The position numbers were made by a program, and so were the translations under genes. Positions 12,469 through 23,200 of a stretch of DNA of 64,000 bases are shown here, in pieces. The DNA comes from Nematostella vectensis (lineage: Eukaryota; Cnidaria; Anthozoa; Actiniaria; Edwardsiidae). Within the stretch, counting starts at the first letter, position 1, and the number at the start of each line of letters is the position of its first letter. Below the pieces are notes generated by a model. It searched no databases, had not been told where the DNA came from, and worked only from the letters and a program-made list of their open reading frames with translations. Location: positions 7,612,001-7,676,000 of the forward strand of contig NC_064034.1 of the NCBI RefSeq assembly GCF_932526225.1, written 5' to 3'.

Positions 12469-15436
12469 AATGCTCGCGACGTAGCACTGATGTAAGATTG
12501 GTATTCTTTGGCCAGTTATGTTAGTCATGGAACTTTAAATTTAGATTAGGGAGAATTCCTTTCAATTTTGTAATCTTTATTGCGAATGTTAAACCTATTG
12601 TTCTTAATTGTTTTGACCTATTAAAAGTTGTTATTAGAATGCGTCAAATACTCACCTCCCCCTAACATTTCTAATTCTCTTCTTAGATAGCAATTGCGTT
12701 GAATATGTGGGAACTAAAGGCTTCCCCTTCGTATCTCTGAAGCCATTTGTGCTATGACAATGACTTACCGTAAATGATCTAAAAAACGCCAGGGGCGTTT
12801 ATAAAATTTCTATGGTCGGGGGAGGGGTTCAATTAAATAGGAGGCGTTTTTTAAAGAGGGGCATTCTTTACAAACTATAGAAACATAACAAACCCAAGTC
12901 AGTAAGGTTCTATAGTCTCATGCAGGATCACGTTGAATCATAGCCTACGTAGCAAGCGTTTCTTGACATTAAGAGAGTCTCACAGTAGAAGTCAAATTCA
13001 GATTATTCAAATTTGATTTGATTTATATTTTAATGTCTTTTTTTTTAAGCTGGGAGGGAGGGAAGGGGGCGGGGGCCTTTAATAAGGGGGGGCGCATTGT
13101 TAGAAAGGGTGCATTCATTACAAACTTGTAAGCTTAGGGGGGGGGACGTTCATTAGATAGGAGGCGTTCCATATCAAACATATTCCCCAGGGATAGTGTC
13201 CTTCGTTTGTATTACCTTATATGGGCATTGGTGCCCATATTTAGAAGAGCTAAACTTTTTTTGCTCCCTAATCTCCAGAAAACATGGTGAAAAATGCTGA
13301 TTCCTGTCAATTTGAGACTCGCGGCGAGAATTTGTCAAGAAAAAATTGATCGCTTGGTCAAATCTTTATCTCACTAATCTTGAAATGCCCTGAGACCCAG
13401 GCCTTAAAGAGATTGACCGAGCAGGTTTGAAGGTCACCAAAATATTGATATGTTTAGATAGTTTATTAGATCATTTACAGTACAGTACAAGCAGGATCAT
13501 CAGCATGCAAATAATCGCCGATGGCGATTTGGCCTGTCAGAATACATTACGACGCCACAGTTACGTTATAATTGCGAGTTTTAGCTATTCATTTAAATCT
13601 TGCTTAAAATCTTTAGATTTCGGAATAAATACAATGGAGAAGAGGGAAACTGTAAGTGCCAGGGGGAATGGTCTATTTTTTTTCATAAAACTGTAGGTAA
13701 AGTAGCTTTTAAAGTAACACTTTTATTTAGATATTAAGGAATATTTATTACACCCAAAAAAAAAACTGTAACTATACATTTCTGGGCGTGGGTCCATACC
13801 CAAAATTACTTAGTGCGTGAAACTCTATCACTGTGCCAAATTTCATAGATCTTCCATAAATCTGAACGATCCGTTGCAAACCATCAGCTCGTTTGTAACT
13901 AGCGATAGATTATATTGCGCATGACACCCCAGATAATAAGCGCATTAGTCAAGCAAGCAGAAGACAAAACAATAGGACATTAGAGTGTTTCATTGCTAAA
14001 GAAGTTAGTATATTCCAATTGTTTATGAAAACAACTCTATCGCATCAAATACATGCATAATATTTTATATGAGTACTCTCTATGAATTGATTCTTTTTAT
14101 TTATAAAAGCGTCATTCTATAGTTCGCTCGAACCACATATCATAATTATCATTATGAACATTGCTGGAAGGCATGTTAGAGTTTTAGGGATTAAATATGT
14201 TACTAGGTGATCTTCGTTTGCCAGAAGGAAGTTTGCCGCCTTTTCCGAAAAATACTGATTTGTTCCTTGCAGGCTGACACAATTAAATAATGCGGTGCAA
14301 TCTTTATTATGGCATCAGACTTCTTGTGGCATGACCACTCAATCTTCCTCCTACCCTGGTGGTGGTGGGGGATCAAAGTTCTAAAGAAAATTTTAAATGG
14401 GTTTTTAATTAAAGTAAATGTTCCCTCCACTCGTTATTTGTCATGTGATTTTAGAGATTGCGTAAAACATTAAAGGGGTGCATTTTTGCAAGAATGGTGG
14501 TTGTTACCAAGGGATGATAAGCCGTCAACTTGTGATACTCACTGTTAGTCCCTGCCTCAGTCCAAATCAAGTCTTCTCTTGGAGTACTAACTTTGTAAGC
14601 TAGTACAACATAGGAAGGTGAGTTGTTTTGATATCGTCATAGACAAAACACAAAACAATATGTTTACGATAATTTTGCTCTTATCTATTGTATTTTCTTA
14701 ATTTGTTGCTGTTTTCACTTTAAAACAATGTTAATTCACTGTCTTATAATATTAAAACTATACCATTTTTCTAGACAGTGCAAAATAAGTTCATAATTCT
14801 AAATATGATGCAGTAGCTTTTGCTTCTATTAAAACCAAGGCACCAGATAATGGGTGACAATGGGTAAGTGGGTCACAAAAAAGACGAAGATTATAATAGA
14901 AGTTTACGGAAGGACAAAGGTAATGCTATTTTATTCTGACTCTCTAGATAAAGCGATTTCCCTTTGTAAAATGCTAGTCTGCTTAGCTTGGCGTTAAAAG
15001 ACAAGATATGTAAACGTGGATATTTTTTAAGTCCACTTGTTGGCTTTTCGCGCGCTTTTACTTTTGCAGTTTAAGCAACAGTTTTTTATTTGCATAAGAG
15101 AGAAAATAAATGTATTGCCAAAATTTTCAACGTTAACATGTATTAAATGGGTAATGGCAGAGATTGAAAAATGGTGGTTTTCAATGAAACCGTTTTTTTT
15201 TTTGTTATTATAATCACCCGACATTGCTTTCAGACAAGCGTTGGTAACAATTATTAGAAACACTTGACTTTTTAATGCCGCTCTCGAAGGTCTATTATTA
15301 CCAACTTCCTTCTTTGCATTGCGGCTGGAGCTCAAGATTAAAACCTTGAATTTAGACGGCACCTTCAATTTTACACTCGCTCTAAATACTTTGATTCAGT
15401 GTGTGAGTAGTATAACAATGCTATCTTTATCCTAGA
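12469..15436. other. Gene-free stretch with G-rich dispersed repeats
   Basis: Apart from the Ly6 3' UTR there is no supported gene. Bases about 12780-13190 repeat degenerate GGGGCGTTT / ATTAAATAGGAGGCGTT / CATTCATTACAAACTT words, probably an old tandem or MITE-like repeat. Short ORFs at 13427 and the minus-strand ones at 14203 and 15027 have no features of proteins. Confidence 0.45.
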
Positions 15437-15558
15437 ATGCCGTCCCTCCGCCCTTTCATCTTGGTCGGCCTTGTGCTCGTGATCTCAATCTGTCTGAGTG
15501 AGGAGGCAACACAACGGGTACGCGAATACAACCCCTTGGGGGAGGGGGGCGTGTGTGT

Positions 15559-15589
<31 letters not shown>

Positions 15590-18500
15590 GGTGGTACATA
15601 TCAAAATATTCAGCTTCCTGAATGAAACGAGTTTTTAAACTGTTTAGCTGATTATCTTCCTGTTTTGGCGTTTTTAATGAAAATATTTCGCCACCCAAAC
15701 GTGGTGGTGAGTACGATTGCCCAGAAAAACAAATTTTAAGAATTTATACCTTTTAACAAAAGAAACTTGATTTCTCGGTTATAAACATGACCGAATGTAT
15801 GCGAAAAGATTTAACGATAGAAAAAGTAAAAAAAAAAAGTGCAATTGGCACTCTTAGCCCTTTTAAACACGATCTTCTATTAGCCTGCATGTTGTCTGCA
15901 GCGTTTTGGGTTCCAGCGAAGGGCAAGCGTATGGCCGCGTGAAGAATGGGGAGAGGGAAAGGTTCTTTCCCCTCTTCTCCCATCCTTCGTCACCATTTTT
16001 CGCGCGGCCGTTCTATTTCCGCTGAACCATGACAGTGCTGAATAACCTATGCGCATTCGCGTGCTTTGACGAAAAAAAACACATATCGTAGTGTTGAATC
16101 GTTCGAAAAAATGTACAAAGGCTGACTTAAGTGGCTGTTTTGACTTAAAACCATACTGTACAAAAGATGACAGATTTGTTTGATAATAAGGGGGTCCAAG
16201 AGAGCATAAGATAAGAGAGGAACACTTTGGTATTACCCCCGCGCCATGTCGCACTGCGTGTGATCATTTTTACTCACCCTACCCCCGCGCTTTGGCATTT
16301 ACATCTTGTTGTTTGCCGCTGTTTTGTGTCTTGAAACCGAAAAAACCCCACCCTATTTGCACTAATAAAATCGAGAATTTAATTCTAGCATCAAGGATAT
16401 AGGCAGTTGCGGTGTATTATGTAGATGTAGTACTTCGAGAATTGCAAGATACACGAAAACGTGTAAAAAAGGACTTCATTCAATATCAAGAGCGGAAAAC
16501 CTCGTGCTTCAAACATCGTTTCCGCTCTAACTTGCTGCTTCTTCGTAGTTTCTCAACATTCATCATCTTACTAATGGTCAAACGAAATCTGTAAGTTAGA
16601 TATGATATTAATTTTTGTGAACACATTCCGGTGAAACGAGAAGGAATCCAAGAAAAATACATTTCACAAAACTAAGCCAGCAAGCTGAAGTATCTGGAGC
16701 TTCTCTTATATTGAGAAAATAAAGAGGGAGATATTACTGTACTTACTAGATGTTGTTACTAGACATTTCTTTAACTATATTACACAAGCTGAAGTCGGGA
16801 TTTAAATCAAACGCGGTATCACAGCAATTATATTGCTCGTCGCTATTTTTTTCCTTCTTCTTGACTTAAACATGTTTTCTTCTTCCGAGTTATTTTACAT
16901 GATCTCTTTTCATTCCTTTCGGGTTAGCAAAACAACAACACGCAACTTGCGGGGGAGCAGGGCAAAATAAAAGGAGTTAATGCTTACGCGCAGTGGTGGG
17001 GTGGTGGTTACTAAAAATAGCCAGATTCGGAATCGACATGGCGCGCGGGTAATACCAAAGTGTCCCTCTCTTATCTTATGCTCTCTTAAGGGGTTATAAA
17101 GAAAATTATGGCTTTTGTTTCGCGCTAGTTTTTTTTAGCATTTGCCAAACTGTGACAGTTTGCCGGTAAAAAGCCGCCATTTCAGAACAAAAAGGCTTGT
17201 TTAACCGCGCGGTACTGGAACTAGTATTGCGTTTTTCAGCACTCTCGCAACGTCACACGGAAACGCTTGCTACGCAGGCTATCCATATCTTTGCCAGGCG
17301 ACAACGCGTTCGTAGTTGGTATGGAGTTCCCTATTGACTTGTAAAAGGTGGTAAGGACGTCGCGGTTAAATGGCCGTTTCTATACATCGACACACTATAA
17401 GTACATATTGGGGAAGGGAAGATTCCAATGCCCTAGAATACCCAAATCATCTAAAAGCCACTACAGAATTCCCCAATTTTTGCAAATAATTGTATTGTGA
17501 CATACCGAAAAAATGTTTCAAATAAGCTACTGCTTTTACATCAAATTAGGCGGCCAGACGTCTTTTGGAAGTAACAGAAAATAAAATATCAAAAGCGACT
17601 TTTTAAAATTTTGGTCCGACTTTTTGTTAAGTGTCATTGAAATTTCTAGCTCTCTTCCCGGCATTTATTATAATGATATAGCGCAAAAGGTCAGGGCAAA
17701 ATTACCTAAAAAGACAAGATCTTGGTGGATTCGGCCCTTTAGTTTTGAATAGGGAAAATTAGTCCGGAATTAAATGAGCCGGAAGCCATTTTATTTCTCC
17801 TTTACTACAAACGAGAGAGCCCGCTTACGAAATACACATACATACAAAAAAGACATTGCCTACTAACGACGCGCCCATTAATTAGAACTGATATTTATAC
17901 AGTTTTCCTCTGATGGAAACTCAAAGGGGCGGACAAACGGGGAGGGGGAATAGGCGGCAGCAGGCTTTGCTATAGCAATAATCAGCTATGAAATGATAGA
18001 AGATACGTTTGTGAGCTCATTAACCAACCGTTGACAGTTCAGAACTTTTCTTAAAAAATCCTTTCATTGACATCAATTTGAAAAAAGATTAGAGTTAAGG
18101 GAAACATATTATTCACATGCTAAGGATAAGATGTTATTACGGGAAACACCGTGCGTTCCACAGCATGACCGAAATACTTTTTTTATATTTTACAAATGTA
18201 AACTTTTCCTGTTTACAGTGTAAGCAAGTTAAATTTCACCAATACACGGCTACCATGTGTTGCAAGGATGGTAAGTGAGAAATAGTTTCGCCTGAATGTA
18301 TTTATCATGTATCAGTATTAAAGTAGAAAATTAGAATGTATTAGAATCACAGTGTGAAAACGATGCTATTCTTTTTAGGGGGGTGGGAGGGTTAAGTCTC
18401 AAAATCATTCCTCGTATTTGCATTTTTGCGTTGAAAAGGCATTATATTTCGCACTAAAGAATCATTACATTAACATTTTGCTGCGTAACAAACGCATGAC

Positions 18501-19902
18501 GATTTAGTATTTCTTGTGTAGGTCGTAAAACGCCGTTGTGCAGCACCCCTCTTGACGAAAGGGAACTTTACTGCTTCTGTTGCCAACAGGATTACAAGCT
18601 CGCCCAATGCGGCAGAGGTAACAACACGTTTTGTTCTGCACCAGGCTAAGTATTAATAACGCATTCTGGTCCCGCAAAAACATCGCAACAGTGATCTAGT
18701 CCCGTAGAACACTGATCTAGTCCCGCAAAAGGGAACACAACGGAACACTGATCTAGTCCCGCAAAAGGTAACACAACGAAACACTGATCTAGTCCCGCAA
18801 AAGGTAACACGACGGAACACTGATCTAGTCCCGCAAAAGGCAACACAACGGAACACAGATCTAGTCCCGCAAAAGGTAACACGACGGAACACTGATCTAG
18901 TCCCGCAAAAGGTAACACAACGGAACACTGATCTAGTCCCGCAAAAGGTAACACAACGGAACACTGATCTAGTCCCGAAAAGGTAACACAACGGAACAAT
19001 GATCTAGTCCCGCAAAAGGTAACACAACGAATCACTGATCTAATCCCGCAAAAGGTAACACAACGAAACAATGATCTAGTCCCGCAAAGGTATCACAACG
19101 AAACACTGATCTAGTCCCACAAAAGGTAACACAACGAAACACTGATCTAGTCCCGCAAAAGGTAACACAACGGAACACTGATCTAGTCCCGCAAAAGGTA
19201 ACACAACGGAACACTGATCTAGTCCCGCAAAAGGTAACACAACAAATCACTGATCTAGTCCCGCAAAAGGTAACACAACGGAACACTGATCTAGTCCCGC
19301 AAAAGGTAACACAACGGAACACTGATCTAGTCCCGCAAAAGGTAACACAACGAAACACTGATCTAGTCCCGCAAAAGGTAACACAACGGAACACTGATCT
19401 AGTCCCGCAAAAGGCAACACAGCGGAACACTGATCTAGTCCCGCAAAGGTATCACAACGGAACACTGATCTGATCTATCTGTATTGAAACCGCAGGGAAC
19501 CTTGTTTATATAAGGATAGTTGTTATGGTACCCATTAGATAAAAATCTGTTCGTTTTCCAGTGAATTGTACCCTGGTAACGAGGACAGTGTTTGGTTCCC
19601 GAAGGTATTTTTTATAAGCGAGTTTCGTTTCTTTGATGGCTTTTTTTTTTGGGTCCCAAAGGTGTCCTTGTTAGCGAGATTCGACCTCAATATGATCAAT
19701 ACAACATGTCGTATGTCTCGATTTTTCTACTGTCTTCTCTTTCGCCGCAGACCACAATGGTCAATATGTGTGCAAGTGCATACCAGAGCAAGGACTTAGC
19801 GGAGAGGCTGAAAATACAACACCTGCCAAAATAGAGGAATGCCGCGAAAGCAATGGGAAGCGGAGTCTGAAATTCCGATGTGACAATCGCCTTTTTCAGT
19901 AA
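15437..19902 (+). CDS. Small secreted protein with 12 cysteines, four exons
   Basis: Exons: 15437-15517, 18219-18270, 18522-18617 and 19751-19902, with phases 0, 1 and 1 that all agree and good GT/AG sites. The protein is 126 residues. Residues 1-22 are a signal peptide with a Leu/Val/Ile core (F-I-L-V-G-L-V-L-V-I-S-I). The mature part has 12 cysteines, with two CC pairs, a Y-C-F-C-C segment, an EGF-like G-Q-Y-V-C-K-C, and two more near the C terminus. There is one possible N-glycosylation site (N-T-T). Even cysteine number and small size suggest a disulfide-rich extracellular protein. I do not recognise the family, and a toxin, antimicrobial or developmental ligand cannot be distinguished. 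AATAAA at 20083 fits its 3' end. The gene converges on CFAP54. Confidence 0.68.
15548..15592 (+). repeat. (GT)n-(G)n microsatellite
   Basis: About 24 bases of GT repeat followed by about 20 G, just inside intron 1 of the secreted Cys-rich gene. Confidence 0.9.
16031..17246 (+). mobile_element. MITE family 2, copy 1, split by another transposon
   Basis: It begins GACAGTGCTGAATAAC and ends GCGTTTTTCAGCACTCTC, which are inverted relative to each other. Without the internal insertion (16196-17089) it is about 320 bp and aligns along its length to 41977-42300, including the shared words CATACTGTACAAAAGATGAC and TTTAACCGCGCGGTACTGG. It lies in intron 1 of the secreted Cys-rich gene. Confidence 0.8.
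16196..17089. mobile_element. Non-autonomous DNA transposon with long TIRs, nested in MITE family 2
   Basis: An 894-bp insertion. Its ends are near-perfect inverted repeats of about 55 bp: AAGAGAGCATAAGATAAGAG, then ACACTTTGGTATTACC and the GCGCCATGTCG stretch, mirrored at 17035-17089. GGGGT flanks both sides (16191-16195 and 17090-17094), a probable 5-bp target duplication. The uninterrupted target is seen at about 42150 in the other MITE copy. No transposase ORF lies inside, so it needs a partner element. Confidence 0.88.
17247..18218 (+). other. Rest of intron 1 of the Cys-rich gene
   Basis: AT-rich intron with no gene seen. It ends in a TTTACAG acceptor. Confidence 0.45.
18660..19475 (+). 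repeat. 36-bp minisatellite, about 22 copies
   Basis: Tandem units of the type CACTGATCTAGTCCCGCAAA followed by AGGTAACACAACGGAA, with a few SNPs and one- or two-base indels. The array fills much of the last intron (18618-19750) of the secreted Cys-rich gene. Because 36 is a multiple of three and most frames lack stops, it creates several repetitive ORFs on the minus strand. It has no spacers, so it is not CRISPR-like. Confidence 0.95.
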
Positions 19903-20082
19903 ACGCTTTCACTAAAGCACTCTTAGTGGGGCACGTATTATACATGTAAAAGCAATGACAACGTAATAATGAAATATTTTGGATCATTTAAGCTAGGGGA
20001 AGACAAAAGATTTATCTATTTGCCTGTAGCCAGCATAATTGTGAAATATTATTAAAAAAGTGATGGGAGATTTAAAAAAATG

Positions 20083-20121
20083 AATAAAACAGGACACTAC
20101 TATGTAATCATTTTTTTTAAT
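20083..20121. promoter_or_regulatory. Facing poly(A) signals of two convergent genes
   Basis: AATAAA at 20083-20088 on the plus strand suits the Cys-rich gene (stop 19902). ATTAAA at 20116-20121 on the minus strand suits CFAP54 (stop 20216). The two 3' UTRs would overlap or abut. Confidence 0.5.
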
Positions 20122-20215
20122 AGAAAAGTGATTGGCCCTCATTCACAACACACTTATACTTTAGTTATGAACGAACCATTTGGCCCTCAAACGCTAAGGG
20201 GCTCAATAAAAGCCA

Positions 20216-23200
20216 TTAAAAGGAGGCGTCGAACACGGAACTTATCCAGCTGAAGAACGCTTCAGACGATTTGCCCGTGTACCCACGACTTGGGTCAAAC
20301 ATGGCCTCGAAGATCGTGACGTTTCTAACGGTCACCTCAAACGGCACGTCCTGTAGAAAGACGAAGAAATGTCAAGTGCGCTTACCTTGCAAGCGCAAGA
20401 TAGTTATTAGGGCGTTTATATACTCGGCGTTTTTATCTGCAATGTATTTTTACTTTGAAATTTGCCGGACGGTCTGAATGTTGCTTTTCGTTTACATTTA
20501 TATCAGTCTAGTAGTTTGGGCGTTATCAAGACGCTTAAATTTGCGTTAACCAGGATGATATCTGTCTGGCGGTCTGGCGTTATCAGGGAACATATATTAG
20601 CATATTGTCTTTACCTTGATATCTGTATGACGGTCTGGCGAAATCAGGGCGTTTACATCGGCGATATGCTCTTTAAGTTTCGCGCGTATATTATCATCTT
20701 TCCTTTGGCGAGCTGACAGCGCCCGGATACCCATTGTACGCCTCTTCCGTCCAGGGGTACCCCCGGGTGGTTTTGCTTCGGGTACTGGCAAATCAATCTT
20801 GCTAGTGCGACCTGAAAGATGACCATTTGAAAAAAAAAAAAAAAAAAGGTCACGTTCGGCCTCGTTTTGGAGTTAATTGCTTTATAAATAATTTCAATTA
20901 AGGTTGCACCGGAGAATCAATGTATCGTAACCCATAGTGGTTTATGGGTAACGTATAAATGCCTGAATCCTTGTCTCTGAAAGGCGTGCAAACTTTTAGA
21001 GGTACATAACCAAATAATGCTAAAAAATGCTTTATAATCCAGTGTTTGTTTCAATTTACGCATATTTTCTTTATCATTTGATACCCATGAAGCACTGCGG
21101 GTGTATGGATCACATGGATCTCCCCAGTACAACCATATTTGAAATAGGTGTATAATCCTTACGCATTATCCAACATTGCACATGCTTGTGACAAAGGAAA
21201 TAAGCACACAATGATGTCGAATGAGAACAAGACATAGGGAGGGTGCAAAGCATTCCTAGGTCTAGCTATGCTACGGATTCTTCAAACAACACTTGAATAT
21301 CTGCATTTGCCATTAGTAAATGGCAACGTTTTTAAACGTCTTAAAAGAATATTAAACGACCACTCCGTACACTCCGTGTCCGTTCGTTGCCTTTCAATAT
21401 TAAATAAAAACAATAACAAAAGTGTGGCTGACGAGGGCACTTAAAGATGAATTTTACCTGATGTAGCTGTTGGTTGAAGCTCGTTCTCTGCCATTTCCAA
21501 AGTCTTGATAAGCAAGTCGTGGAGGGCCTGGAGACGAGCCTCTGATACGTGGCGCAGCCCTGCCCTAATGAATCCAGTCCCTGCTCCTGAATCCTGACTG
21601 AATGCCTTTTGGTTCAACGCATAAAGGCAAACGAAACTCTGCTCAGATGTGCCCGCTGTCTCGAGAACTAGCGGTGTGTTCAATTCGGGTTTGTACCACT
21701 GGACGCAGACCTCCAGATCGCCAGCTTGAGATGGCCGCGAGTCTATGGCCGCGCCTTCTTCTTTGATATCTAAAATAATATTATCAATCGAGCAAGTAAG
21801 CAAAAAAAAAAAAAAAATCAATAATCGAGCAAGTTAGCTCATGAACACTAGGCTTGACCTCTCTAAGATAAGAACCAGGTTTTATTTTCTCGTACAGTAC
21901 GATGACCAGTGCCGTATCACTTCATATTAAAATTGCTCTATCTTTTTTGCGGAGGGCCCAATGCTCATGATTTTTTCTAAGACGACTACAAATTTACTTA
22001 TGCATATAATATGCACAGAAAAGACTACACATTCTCAAATTTTATGGATTTATATGGTATTTTCCGTTTGCACATAGTGGGAGTAGTTCCGTAGCAGCGG
22101 GAATAGCTCCGTATCACTCAAAAATTCTGTCGTCTGGTACGAGTTTTTTTCATTTGAGAATCATTAAAAACACATTTACTGAATAACATATCACATCCCT
22201 TCCTTTTTGCTTAAAATTAGTGTATAAAAACGATTTTAACTTCTCAATGCAGCAGGTTAACAAACCAACAATAGTCAATGGGCTTTCGCTCGCGTGTCGC
22301 TAACAAATCCATATTGGAAGAAACAAAACGGTCTGACAGAATTTTTTCAAAATAAATGCTACAACCCACACAAATACTGAAACGGCAAAATGCAAAAATG
22401 TAGAGGATAAGGTGAGCCTAGAATTGGGTGATTTATTTTGATAATTTTCGTTCACGGGAGCTCAACAAAAAGCCGTTTTTATTTACAAGAACAAAATGTG
22501 AATGCTACGGCCACCAATGCGTTGTTGTCGTTCTGCAATAATAATCCCATATCCCTTTGTAAGTTAGCCAGCTAATGATTAAACTATGGTTAATCTATTA
22601 AACGATATTAAACTATGGTTAATCTTGGCCGTTTTATTTAATCACCCTAGCATATTGATATATCAATCACAGTTCCAGTAATTATTTTAATATAGAATAA
22701 TATTTTATCGAGCGCTAACAATATCAAGGAGGTTGTCTTTAAAATGAAGTTCTTTATTCAGCCGAATGACTTAAATAAAAGGCCCACATAATAAAAACTG
22801 ACCGTTTAGAATTAAAATTACTGGGATTAAAATGATTAATTGAGAACGGGATAATCAAATCAATCCTTTTCGCGGCTTTATATCTGCAGTCAAACCAAAA
22901 ACACTAAGGGCGCAGGGTGATACGGAACTATTCCCACGTCCTCCGGGTAGCACGAAAAACTTAAAGCAACGTAAATCGAAAAAATCGCATCAAGTCAGAA
23001 AAAAAAGCCCATACACATTAACGAAATTCTTTCTTCTAAGCATTCGTATAAAAATTAGGACATTTTTGTTAAAGGAGGTATTGTTTTCATTTGACTTTCG
23101 TGACGCGGGTCAGCTCACTTTGCAATAAACTCAGATCATTTTAGCAATAATTATGAAAATCACTTCGAAATAATAATACTTTCTGAACAAACCATTGGAT

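Noticed and set aside
18646-19465. Minus-strand ORFs with 12-residue Cys-rich repeats
   Set aside because: They are the 36-bp minisatellite read through. No start context, splice sites or non-repeat domain.
18660-19475. CRISPR-like array (36-bp repeats)
   Set aside because: Units are directly adjacent with no spacers, in an animal intron.
19559-19611. Extra exon in the secreted Cys-rich gene after the minisatellite
   Set aside because: Including it breaks the frame of the last exon, whereas skipping it gives a continuous Cys-rich protein ending at 19902.
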